A DNA stretch of 64,000 nt, taken from contig CANMOQ010000001.1 in assembly GCA_947499505.1 (NCBI GenBank), positions 1,036,037 through 1,100,036 on the forward strand. The letters are read 5' to 3'. Numbering within the stretch: position 1 is the first letter of the stretch; every line of letters begins with the position of its first letter. The DNA comes from an uncultured Erythrobacter sp. Its GTDB lineage: Bacteria > Pseudomonadota > Alphaproteobacteria > Sphingomonadales > Sphingomonadaceae. The position numbers and the translations under genes are program-made. Below the pieces are notes generated by a model. The model was not told the origin of the DNA. It did not search any database and worked only from the letters and a program-made list of their open reading frames with translations. Shown piece after piece: positions 33,551 to 41,623 of this stretch.

Positions 33551-34105
33551 ATGAAGAAACTACTTATGGCTGGCGCACTCGGCGCTGCTTTTGCTGCATC
33601 ACCTGCCGCCGCACAATCAGCGACTGCTTCTGATGATTTCGCCATTCTTGCACTCGTACAAGCTGAGTGCAGCGTTGACGATCCTGACACCGTGTTTTTC
33701 GGTTTCCTCGACATTGAGGAAGATTCAGGTTCAGACGCTCTTACACTGACCAACAACCGTTACGTTGAGCGTCAGCGCATTTGGGCGAGCTGCAACTACC
33801 CAGCTTCGATCACCCTCGAAGGTGACGCGATGCAGAACTTCCTGCAAACCAACGATGGCCCAGACGCCGACGACTTCACTGATGAACTTCAGTATCGTCT
33901 TCGTCTGCGTGCAGATGACAACACCGACTTCGCAACTGTTGATCACCGCACTGTAGACGGTTCATCAACCACCGTTGCTCAAGTGGGTGCATTCCACAAC
34001 CGCGCAGTTCTGCGCACAGTGATCAACGTGAACGATCAAGAATCGCCACGTCCACTGGCAGGCATCTACGCCGCTGTTGCGACCGTTACACTCGGCGCAA
34101 TCTAA
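33551..34105 (+). CDS. Probable major pilin subunit of a chaperone-usher system
   Basis: A 184-aa secreted protein with a signal peptide (MKKLLMAGALGAAFAASPAA, cleavage near AAAQS). Mature residues include Cys40 and Cys81, suited to the single disulfide of pilin subunits. The C-terminal strand LAGIYAAVATVTLGAI resembles the last strand of spore-coat-U/fimbrial subunits. A good ribosome binding site (AGGGGAAG) precedes the ATG. It is the first gene before the chaperone, usher and tip genes and is followed by a strong hairpin, which would let it be made in excess. It could also be a surface protein of another kind; context decides. Confidence 0.75.
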   Translation: MKKLLMAGALGAAFAASPAAAQSATASDDFAILALVQAECSVDDPDTVFFGFLDIEEDSGSDALTLTNNRYVERQRIWASCNYPASITLEGDAMQNFLQTNDGPDADDFTDELQYRLRLRADDNTDFATVDHRTVDGSSTTVAQVGAFHNRAVLRTVINVNDQESPRPLAGIYAAVATVTLGAI

Positions 34106-34129
34106 GCGACACTTCGCTTGAATGAGATA

Positions 34130-34157
34130 GGGGGAGAGGAATTCGTTCCTTTCCCCC
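34130..34157 (+). terminator. UUCG-capped hairpin after the pilin gene
   Basis: GGGGGAGAGGAA pairs with TTCCTTTCCCCC over 12 bp (one G-T wobble) around a TTCG tetraloop, followed by GTTTC. The T-run is short, so it may work as a partial terminator or mRNA stabiliser that favours pilin over the downstream chaperone and usher. Confidence 0.65.
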
Positions 34158-34359
34158 GTTTCAACTCCGGGTGAGAAACCACAACGGTTCAACCCAAAAG
34201 ACACAGCTTCGGCAAGCCACTCTCGGTTAAGAGTTAATTCACTTGCGCGAAGCGATAGTTGGACTCTAACGCAGGCCAACAACAAAAAATAAGGGTCGGT
34301 TTCGAGGATACCAAGACACTGTGCATGGGCGCACTGCTGACTTGTAGGGGGATTTTTCC

Positions 34360-35325
34360 ATGTTTCGGCCGATTTGGGCAGCCTTCAGTGCGCTCGCTCT
34401 ATTAATAACGCCTAGCGCCGCAATGGCTGCTCGCGTTTCACCAATGATCGCAGACCTCGAGCCGGATGGCCGCGGTGCAGTCACGCGCATCGAAATGGTG
34501 AGCGATTCCAACAATGACATCGCCTACGAAGTCTTGATGATGCGCGGTGATATCTCAACCGAGGGCGAGCTTAGCCTGACCCCGGCTGAAGAAGATTTTC
34601 TGGTGTTCCCCACCCAGGTCTTGCTGAAGAGCAAATCACGTCAGGTATTCCGCGTCCAATATGTCGGCGATCCCGATATTGCGACTTCAGAAATCTACTA
34701 CATGTCGATCCGGCAGCTACCAGTTGAAATTGACGCAGAAGCCCAATCGCAGGTTCAGGTCGTCATCAACTACAATGTCTTGATGAATGTGTTTCCTGAA
34801 GGCGCACGTTCAGAGCCAATCGTCCGTGAAGTAAGCTCTGTCACGCGTGAAGTCCCGCTGCTCCAAAGCGAGATCAACGAACTCGAAGCCCAGCGCGCCG
34901 CAGAAGAGCAGGCCGCGTTGGAGGCTGAGCAAGACGCCCGCGATGCGGCGCTGACCGCTGCTGAAAATGACGGGACCACTCCTGCCACTCCTCCAGCAAC
35001 AATCGAAATCCCCACCACCGACGCCACTGAGACTGAGGACGACCCTGACGCTCCTCCACCGACCCGCCCAGAGAGCGGGCTGGAGGTGCTTGTTGGCAAT
35101 GATGGCAACCGCTACTTCCTAGCAGGTCTTTCGACATGGCGAATGACCGGCACACGCACCGATGGCGAGCCCTTCGAAGCGACATTCACCCCCGAGCAAA
35201 TCGCAAGATTTATCGGTGCAGGTGTGGTCGCTCCGGGCAAAGATCGCTTGTTCTTCGTCCCAATGGACGCCGAACTTGATCCCGCCTCGGTTACGATCGA
35301 GATTGACACACCAGTAGAGCAGTGA
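34360..35325 (+). CDS. Extended periplasmic pilus chaperone
   Basis: A 321-aa protein with signal peptide (residues 1-24). Residues 25-165 look like a PapD-type chaperone (RVSPMIADLEPDGRGAVTRI; FLVFPTQVLLKSKSRQVFRV; EIYYMSIRQLPVE; QVQVVINYNVLMNVFPE). An unusual segment follows: an Ala/Glu coiled-coil-like stretch at about 168-203 and an acidic Pro/Thr linker at about 204-238. The second domain then resumes (LEVLVGNDGNRYFLAGLSTW to the end). Ordinary chaperones are about 230-250 aa, so roughly 75 residues are inserted between the domains. It is 4 bp upstream of the usher. Confidence 0.8.
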   Translation: MFRPIWAAFSALALLITPSAAMAARVSPMIADLEPDGRGAVTRIEMVSDSNNDIAYEVLMMRGDISTEGELSLTPAEEDFLVFPTQVLLKSKSRQVFRVQYVGDPDIATSEIYYMSIRQLPVEIDAEAQSQVQVVINYNVLMNVFPEGARSEPIVREVSSVTREVPLLQSEINELEAQRAAEEQAALEAEQDARDAALTAAENDGTTPATPPATIEIPTTDATETEDDPDAPPPTRPESGLEVLVGNDGNRYFLAGLSTWRMTGTRTDGEPFEATFTPEQIARFIGAGVVAPGKDRLFFVPMDAELDPASVTIEIDTPVEQ

Positions 35326-35329
35326 GGCC

Positions 35330-37939
35330 ATGATGCGCCCCACAAAGATCGCTCTGCAATCTCCGGCATTGAGCCTGTTTGCACTCGCCTGGTGTTTGCA
35401 AGCTCCGCTTGCCAGCGCTGCCTATGCTCAGGACAACACGCCAGCGGATTCCGCTGGCGATGAGGCAGGCCAAACTGCTCCCGCCGAGACTGCTGTTCCA
35501 GCAAACGATGAACCTGCTGTGCAAACACGGTCGGGGATCACATTTATCAATCGCAAACCAGAAGTGGAAACGATTGAAGAGCGCCCTTCCCTAGAGTTCA
35601 ACGTCCCGCTTGTGTCAGGCAGCCAGGTGCTTGGCGATGTAGCGGTGAAGGTTGAGCGCGATGGCAGCGTGCTCATCGGCACAGACATGCTCCGTGAACA
35701 GCTTGCTCTGATACTGAATGAAGAGGGCTTGCGCCGGTTCGACACCTATAGCGCGAACCGCGAGAACATCCGCCCTGAACCGCTGGCCGAAGCGGGCATT
35801 GAGCTTGCGTTCAATCAGAACTTGCTGGAGGTCACGATTGTTCGGATCGATGGCACTCTGCGGCAAACGCGCGATTTGATCGCTCAAGACTCCAGAAGCA
35901 GTCGTGAAGAGTTGACGCTGCTCGAGCCTGAGAAATTCTCAGCCTATCTCAACATCAACACCAATCTTGAATATGACACTGAGGAAGACGAGTTTACGCC
36001 TGAATTCTTCTTCGATGGCGCAACCCGCATTGGCGACATTGTGGTCGAATATGATGGTGCCTATTCAGATCAGCTTGGCGATGGGATGCGGTTTTTCCGC
36101 CGCGGCGTGCGGGCTGTCTATGACCAGCGTGAGAAGTACCGCCGCTTTGCCGCCGGTGACCTGCGCTTGGAATCGCTCAGCCTTCTGCGCACTCCATTCC
36201 TGGGCGGTGTCAGCGTTGAGAAAAGCCGCCGTGTTTTCGATCCATTCCTGCCCGCAGCCCGCTTGGGTGCAGGCGAGATTTTCCTCGACAACCGCTCGAC
36301 AGTGGACGTCGTCATCAATGGCGAACAGTTTCAACGCTTGGAGCTGGACGCAGGCACCTATGACCTCGCCAGTCTTCCGGTTCAGCTCGGGGCAAACGAC
36401 GTTGAACTGAGAATTCGCGATTCTGGCGGGCGCGAACAGCTCGTAAACCTCGACTACTTCTTCCAACCGCTCGATTTAGAAGCCGGCGAGGAAGAATACT
36501 CTTTTGCCGCAGGTTTCATCGCCCGCGATCTCGCGTTTGAGCCGAACTACACCAACGATATCGCCGTAACCGGGCTCTATCGTAAAGGCGTTTCGGACAA
36601 TTTGGTATTGGGCGGCGCGGCGCAACTTTCAGAGGACGTTCAGCTGTTCGGTGTGGAAAGCAGCATCGTGCCGCAATTCATTCCCGGCTTCTTCGATCTG
36701 CAAGGGGCCGCGAGCTTCAGCGAGCAAGGCGGAACTGGTTTTGCAGCCCGTGCGAGCTATCGCTTCACCGGCGGCAACAGCTTCACCAACCGAAGCGGCT
36801 TTACGCTGAATGTGGATTACACCGGAGAGGGTTTCACCACCATCTCCAGCCTCATTCCAGTGGCCTTCGATCTGGTAACGGTCAGTGCAAACTATAACCG
36901 CACTCTGAACGAACGGGGCAGGATGGTGGCCGGCGCGCTGTATTCGCACCGCTCTGGGCCGCAGGAAGACCTAACCAACGTCTTCGTGGATTACATCCAC
37001 CGCATCAGCGACCGCTTGCAGGTCACTATAGGCGCGGAATACGGGACTGGTGATGCCTTTGGCAGCGAATGGGGCACGCGCGTCGGCGTTTCTTACGTAT
37101 TCGGCCCAAGCACGCGTGCCCTCGCCGATTATCGCAGTCGCTCCGAAACTTTCCGCGCCAACCTGTCGAAAGGCAGCGAAAACCGCGTCGGTGCGTTTGG
37201 CTATGATGTTGGTGTCACAACCGACCCCAACCAATCGCGCATAGACGCTTCGTTTGATTACACCGCAAACCGGTTTGACACCCGCTTCTCGGCATTTACC
37301 GCTGGCGACAATTTTGGCAGCCTTGATCAAGAGCAACGTTACCGCTTGCAGGTCGGCACGTCGCTCGCCTTTGCGGGCAAGGAGTTCGCGATTGGTCGCC
37401 CTGTGCGCGATGCCTTTGTTATCGTCCACCCGCATGAAACCTTGGCCGAAGGCGAGGTAATCAGCGGGCGCACGCTGGCCGACAACGAATACGAAGCGAA
37501 CAGCGGTTTCTTTGGCGGCGCGCTGCAAGGTCGCCTGTCATCTTACACCGACCAAACAGTCCAATATGACGTCGAAGGCGGCGCGATTGGCTACGATATC
37601 GGAGAAGGCTCAGTGCGCTTGGATCCCCCATACCGGGCCGGGTACACGCTCGAGGTCGGCAATGACTATTTCGTCAGCATCGTCGGCAATCTCTATCGCG
37701 GCGAAGAGCCCGTTTCGCTCGTCTCCGGTACGATTGTCGCGCTGGATGATGACGAATTTGAAGAAAAACAGTTCTTCACCAATTCTACAGGCCGCTTCGG
37801 CATGATCGGGTTTGCACCGGGCAAGAGCTACCGCGTCACCTATGATAATGGCGCGTCGAGCTTTGAATTTACGGTGCCGGAAGATTCAGACGGTTTGTTC
37901 CGCTTGGGTGACGTTAAGCTCCCAGCGATCGAGGAATAA
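35330..37939 (+). CDS. Outer-membrane usher protein
   Basis: An 869-aa FimD/PapC-like usher. After a signal peptide (ending near AAYAQ) comes an N-terminal periplasmic segment, then a long beta-barrel pattern (alternating strands such as FSAYLNINTNLEYD, GFFDLQGAASFSEQ, NRSGFTLNVDYTGEG, LQVTIGAEYGTGDA). A plug-like insertion is suggested by GEIFLDNRSTVDVVINGEQF to VELRIRDSGGREQLVNLDYF. The C-terminal domain contains VSGTIVALDDDEFEEKQFFT and GRFGMIGFAPGKSYRV, as in usher C-terminal domains. There is no C-terminal Cys pair. A second ATG directly follows the first. Confidence 0.85.
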   Translation: MMRPTKIALQSPALSLFALAWCLQAPLASAAYAQDNTPADSAGDEAGQTAPAETAVPANDEPAVQTRSGITFINRKPEVETIEERPSLEFNVPLVSGSQVLGDVAVKVERDGSVLIGTDMLREQLALILNEEGLRRFDTYSANRENIRPEPLAEAGIELAFNQNLLEVTIVRIDGTLRQTRDLIAQDSRSSREELTLLEPEKFSAYLNINTNLEYDTEEDEFTPEFFFDGATRIGDIVVEYDGAYSDQLGDGMRFFRRGVRAVYDQREKYRRFAAGDLRLESLSLLRTPFLGGVSVEKSRRVFDPFLPAARLGAGEIFLDNRSTVDVVINGEQFQRLELDAGTYDLASLPVQLGANDVELRIRDSGGREQLVNLDYFFQPLDLEAGEEEYSFAAGFIARDLAFEPNYTNDIAVTGLYRKGVSDNLVLGGAAQLSEDVQLFGVESSIVPQFIPGFFDLQGAASFSEQGGTGFAARASYRFTGGNSFTNRSGFTLNVDYTGEGFTTISSLIPVAFDLVTVSANYNRTLNERGRMVAGALYSHRSGPQEDLTNVFVDYIHRISDRLQVTIGAEYGTGDAFGSEWGTRVGVSYVFGPSTRALADYRSRSETFRANLSKGSENRVGAFGYDVGVTTDPNQSRIDASFDYTANRFDTRFSAFTAGDNFGSLDQEQRYRLQVGTSLAFAGKEFAIGRPVRDAFVIVHPHETLAEGEVISGRTLADNEYEANSGFFGGALQGRLSSYTDQTVQYDVEGGAIGYDIGEGSVRLDPPYRAGYTLEVGNDYFVSIVGNLYRGEEPVSLVSGTIVALDDDEFEEKQFFTNSTGRFGMIGFAPGKSYRVTYDNGASSFEFTVPEDSDGLFRLGDVKLPAIEE

Positions 37940-37950
37940 GGAAACATATT

Positions 37951-38841
37951 ATGACCATTCTTCGCACCATTTTCGTTGCTGGCGCCCTTTGCGCTAGCGC
38001 CTCGGTTTCTGCCCAAGATGGCGGCTGCCGCCCTGAATTCGTCGACACGACCGAGAACGTGAACGTCTCGGGCATTCAGATCGGCGCTGGTGAACGCGCC
38101 CGCGAGAACTTCGAAATTCGGGTCCGCAACGCAGCTGGCAACGGCCCATGCGAAGCCTTCATGCGCATTGCTCGCCGAGACAGTGTAGCCGCTGACGATC
38201 CGGTCCAGTTCAATTTCAGCTCCGGCGGTCAGCGGCTTGAGGTGCTGGCAGATGATGCAACCGCAGGTCCGATCAACAATGACCTGTTCCTGCGCGGTGT
38301 CCCGGGCAGCCGCAATGGCCGCGCAGTGCGCGTTCAGCTGGGCTTCCCGACTGAATGGGGCCTCGACGCAGGCACCTATTCGCGCGAATTCGTCGCCACC
38401 CTGCGCGATGCAAATGGCGATCTGGTTGACACTCTTGAGCTATCCGTACGGGTAAACATTCCATCTGCGGTGGCCCTTCGCATAGTCGGCGCCAGCGGGC
38501 GCGGTAGCGTGCGGCGCATCAACCTTGGGACACTTGATCCCGATGCCTTCACGCGGTCCGACCCCTTTGGCCTGCGGATTTGGAGCACTTCGCCTTACCG
38601 CGTTGAGTTCACGTCTGAAAACCAGGGCGTGCTGCGCCATCATCAAGGGCGCGATGAAATCCCTTACGTGCTGCGGATGCGCGGGGAAAAGGTTGATCTG
38701 ATGGGCGCAAACGGCCGCGAGTTTGTGGAGCACACAGACTCGCTTGGCGATCTTCACCCGCTGCGGGTGATGGTGGATCCATTCTTTGCCGAAGCCGGCA
38801 AATATGCCGACCGCGTCAGAGTGTCGGTTAGCGCGATCTAA
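37951..38841 (+). CDS. Probable pilus tip or minor subunit
   Basis: A 296-aa secreted protein (signal MTILRTIFVAGALCASASVS, cleavage near VSAQD) with an AAGGA ribosome binding site 11 bp after the usher. It has two apparent domains: residues about 20-170 with a Cys pair (GGCRPEFVD and GNGPCEAFM), and a second beta-rich domain ending YADRVRVSVSAI, which looks like a subunit C-terminal strand. Two-domain tip adhesins are a feature of chaperone-usher pili, so this is the likely tip; no ligand can be predicted. Confidence 0.7.
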   Translation: MTILRTIFVAGALCASASVSAQDGGCRPEFVDTTENVNVSGIQIGAGERARENFEIRVRNAAGNGPCEAFMRIARRDSVAADDPVQFNFSSGGQRLEVLADDATAGPINNDLFLRGVPGSRNGRAVRVQLGFPTEWGLDAGTYSREFVATLRDANGDLVDTLELSVRVNIPSAVALRIVGASGRGSVRRINLGTLDPDAFTRSDPFGLRIWSTSPYRVEFTSENQGVLRHHQGRDEIPYVLRMRGEKVDLMGANGREFVEHTDSLGDLHPLRVMVDPFFAEAGKYADRVRVSVSAI

Positions 38842-38911
38842 TCAGCGCCCAGCATCTGGCAGTGCAGCGCACCGTCAGTAGCGTCACACCGCCAACACCA
38901 AGCCCAAACAA

Positions 38912-38956
38912 GCAAACGGCGAGCACCCGGTATGGATGCTGGCCGTTTGCGTTTTA
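38912..38956 (+). terminator. Terminator at the end of the pilus operon
   Basis: GCAAACGGC pairs with GCCGTTTGC, with further inner pairing AGCA/TGCT, followed by GTTTTA. It lies between the plus-strand pilus operon and the convergent minus-strand subunit gene and may act in both directions. Confidence 0.75.
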
Positions 38957-38971
38957 CCGTGATTGGCTAAG

Positions 38972-39388
38972 TTAGACAGCCGTCAGCGAAAAGCTGATCG
39001 AGATTGGCTGCGCAATGTCGCCTGTCTGGATTGTCACTGGCACTGGGCCGAAGCGCGCGCCTGCACGCATTGCGACAAAGGAGAAACCGCCCGGGTTCAG
39101 CTCGCTGGTGTCGCGGCCATATTGGACACTCACGCGCTCACCCACTGCCAGCTCGCGGTGCGTCGCGATCACGGAGAAGCCGCGATTGGTGTTGCACGCT
39201 TCAAACAAAGTGCCTGTAACCACTTCATTGTCGTCCTGAGCGCTGAATACGCCAGGTTCAATCTTGCATGAAACGGGGACTTGCGCGCTGACGCGAAAGC
39301 CGCCTTGTGCACGCTCGCCAGCCATTGCTGGCGTGGCTGCAAACATCATTACCGCAACGGGCATCGCATAGATAATCTTCTGACGCAT
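38972..39388 (-). CDS. Secreted pilin-like subunit, convergent to the operon
   Basis: A 138-aa secreted protein (signal MRQKIIYAMPVAVMMFAATPAMA). The mature part begins GERAQGGFRVSAQVPVSCKI, has a second Cys in FEACNTNRGFSV, and ends PISISFSLTAV, a pilin-like C-terminal strand. The ATG at 39388 is preferred to an upstream frame extension that lacks signal-peptide character. Two Cys about 35 residues apart and the final strand match the spore-coat-U/fimbrial subunit type. It faces the pilus operon and is transcribed on its own. Confidence 0.7.
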   Translation of the reverse strand: MRQKIIYAMPVAVMMFAATPAMAGERAQGGFRVSAQVPVSCKIEPGVFSAQDDNEVVTGTLFEACNTNRGFSVIATHRELAVGERVSVQYGRDTSELNPGGFSFVAMRAGARFGPVPVTIQTGDIAQPISISFSLTAV

Positions 39389-39587
39389 AGTTGGTCTCCT
39401 ATGCAAACCCCAATATGCGATGTTGGTGAAATCTTAGCTGCGACTTAGGGTTAACGCGGAGCTTCGAATGAGCGCCGAATAGGCCTCTGTTAACGACATC
39501 GAATACTGAAATACAGTCGGAATTTAGGTTAATTCCGCGAGGCTACTAGGCGGTAATACGGCGTTAGGCTGATTTTGAGCCTGACGG

Positions 39588-40064
39588 CTAAACGATGCGG
39601 TTCGCGGCCAGCCCCAGCACGAATGTCAGCGCGCCCAGCCCGATCGACAATTGCCAGCGCAAGGACAGAAAATCGCGCACGGCATAGCCCAGAGCGCGGT
39701 CGACCAGCGGGCTGAGCGCGATCAATACCCCGAGATAAAGCAGCGCCGGCCCCGGCCATTCCCAGCCGAAGGTCCATGGCAGGAACAGCGCGAGACCAAT
39801 CAGGCTGGGCAGCACCGCCATCAGGTAAGAACCCGCGCCCGCACTGCCCTTTGCCAGCGCCTGGCCCCACCACACACCGCCCAGAAAGCTGAAAATCAGC
39901 GCCGCATAGGCGAACCCGCCCGCCAGCGCGACATAGGCTGCCTCCCCGCCATAAAACACCAGGCCAAGCGCAATGGCTTGTGGGAGCAGCCCGGCATAGC
40001 CAAGGATGTGCGCGGCGAGAGTGAGAGAAGCGTCTTGTGTCATCGAGGGGGCAGCGTTTGGCAT
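39588..40064 (-). CDS. DUF3429 membrane protein
   Basis: A 158-aa integral membrane protein with about five transmembrane helices (LAAHILGYAGLLPQAIALGL; AALIFSFLGGVWWG; YLMAVLPSLIGLALFLPW; ALLYLGVLIALSPLVD; LSIGLGALTFVLGLAA). The FLGGVWWG motif is typical of DUF3429 proteins. Starts at 40064 (MPNAAPS) and 40043 (MTQDASL) are both possible. Function unknown. Confidence 0.82.
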   Translation of the reverse strand: MPNAAPSMTQDASLTLAAHILGYAGLLPQAIALGLVFYGGEAAYVALAGGFAYAALIFSFLGGVWWGQALAKGSAGAGSYLMAVLPSLIGLALFLPWTFGWEWPGPALLYLGVLIALSPLVDRALGYAVRDFLSLRWQLSIGLGALTFVLGLAANRIV

Positions 40065-40210
40065 AGGCGATTGGTTCCCGCCAGTTGTTCTTGTCCCGCC
40101 CTTCACGCATCACCGCATTGCGCTGGTTTGCAGAGTGATCACATAAGACTAGGAACGCTGCGAGGGCCGAACCGTTTTGTCGGGTAACCGCGCGAATACC
40201 TCCGCGCTAT

Positions 40211-41620
40211 TTGATCGGATTGACATTGAGCAGCGACGACACTTTCGACGAAAACAGCCGCCCCGCTGAAAGCCGGGAAGACAAAGCTCGCCAGCGCGCC
40301 GTGCCATCAGGCCGGGTGTCGCGGCTGGCCACTTTCGGCAGGCTCGCCTCCGGTGTTGCTGGCGGAATGATGGCCGAAGGCGCGCGCAGGCTGGCTCGCG
40401 GCGAAGGCATCAATGCGCGTGATCTCGTCCTGACCCCAGGCAATGTCCAGCGCATGACCGACCGTCTCTCCCACCTGCGCGGTGCGGCGATGAAGATGGG
40501 CCAAATGATCAGCATGGATTCGGGCGACTTCCTGCCGCCGGAACTCGCAAAAATTCTCGCCACCTTGCGCGATCAGGCGAATTTCATGCCCGCAAAACAG
40601 CTCGACAGCGTGCTGAAACAGGAATGGGGGTCGGACTGGCGCAAGCAGTTTCGGTGGTTCAATCCCCGCCCGATCGCCGCCGCCAGCATCGGCCAGGTGC
40701 ACAAGGCGCTGACCCGCGATGGTCAGGAGCTTGCAATCAAGGTGCAATATCCCGGCATCGCCGACAGCATCGACAGCGACGTCGACAATGTGATGACCCT
40801 GCTGCGCGTATCCGGCTTTGCCCCGCCGGAGCTGGAGATTGATGCGCTGCTGGCCGAAGCCAAGAAACAGCTGCACGAAGAGGCGGATTACCACCGCGAA
40901 GGCGCGCAGATGGAGATGTACCGAGAGCGCCTCGCCGGAGAGGAAGGCTTCGTCGTTCCGCGCCTGCACAAGGAGCTGACCCGGGGCCGCATCCTTGCCA
41001 TGAGCTTTGAAGAGGGCAGCTCCATCGAAGAGCTGGAGAATGAGACCGATGAACGCCGCGATGAAGTGATGGGCCGCCTGATGCGCCTTGTCGCGCGCGA
41101 GCTGTTTGAATTTGGCGTGATGCAAACCGATCCAAACTTCGCCAATTTCCGCTATCGCAAGGAAACGGGCGAGATCGTGCTGCTCGATTTTGGCGCGTGC
41201 CGCGATGTCGATCCCGATGTCGGCAATGCCTATCGCCGTTTGCTCGAGGCGGGTCTGGCCGGCGACAAGGACAAGGTGCGCGAAGAGACGATCGCCGCCG
41301 GATTTATGCTGCCGATCGTGGTAGAGAAACACGGTGAGCGGGTCGACAAGATGATCGACATTGTCGTGAATGAAATGCGCGAGGATGCACCGTTTGACTT
41401 TGGCGACCGCGCCTTTGTCCCGTTGCTGCGCGACGAAGGCATGCAAATCGCGCAGGACAAGGACACATGGGCCTTTCCGCCGGTCGAAACTCTATTCGTT
41501 CAGCGCAAGGTGAGCGGCACGGCGCTGCTCGGCGCGCGGCTGAAGGCACAGGTGAACATCCGCAGGATCAGCGAGGAAGTGCTCGCAAGCACCGATCCGC
41601 TGCCTGCGAAGGCGGCTTAA
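40211..41620 (+). CDS. ABC1/UbiB-family kinase-like protein
   Basis: A 469-aa protein-kinase-like protein of the ABC1/AarF/UbiB family. It shows the KxGQ motif (RGAAMKMGQMISMDSGDFLP), the Ala-rich nucleotide loop AAASIGQVHKA, the lysine of AIKVQYPG, catalytic-loop QTDPNFANFRY, and DFG in IVLLDFGACRD. There is no C-terminal membrane segment as in enteric UbiB, which fits the soluble ABC1 subgroup. The N-terminus has no good ATG; TTG at 40211, 40220 or 40226 must be used unless the protein starts about 40 residues later. Possible role in isoprenoid-quinone metabolism. Confidence 0.88.
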   Translation: MIGLTLSSDDTFDENSRPAESREDKARQRAVPSGRVSRLATFGRLASGVAGGMMAEGARRLARGEGINARDLVLTPGNVQRMTDRLSHLRGAAMKMGQMISMDSGDFLPPELAKILATLRDQANFMPAKQLDSVLKQEWGSDWRKQFRWFNPRPIAAASIGQVHKALTRDGQELAIKVQYPGIADSIDSDVDNVMTLLRVSGFAPPELEIDALLAEAKKQLHEEADYHREGAQMEMYRERLAGEEGFVVPRLHKELTRGRILAMSFEEGSSIEELENETDERRDEVMGRLMRLVARELFEFGVMQTDPNFANFRYRKETGEIVLLDFGACRDVDPDVGNAYRRLLEAGLAGDKDKVREETIAAGFMLPIVVEKHGERVDKMIDIVVNEMREDAPFDFGDRAFVPLLRDEGMQIAQDKDTWAFPPVETLFVQRKVSGTALLGARLKAQVNIRRISEEVLASTDPLPAKAA

Positions 41621-41623
41621 CTC

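Noticed and set aside
40307..41446. 379-codon minus-strand frame opposite the UbiB-like gene
   Set aside because: The plus-strand gene has all family motifs; the antisense translation has none.
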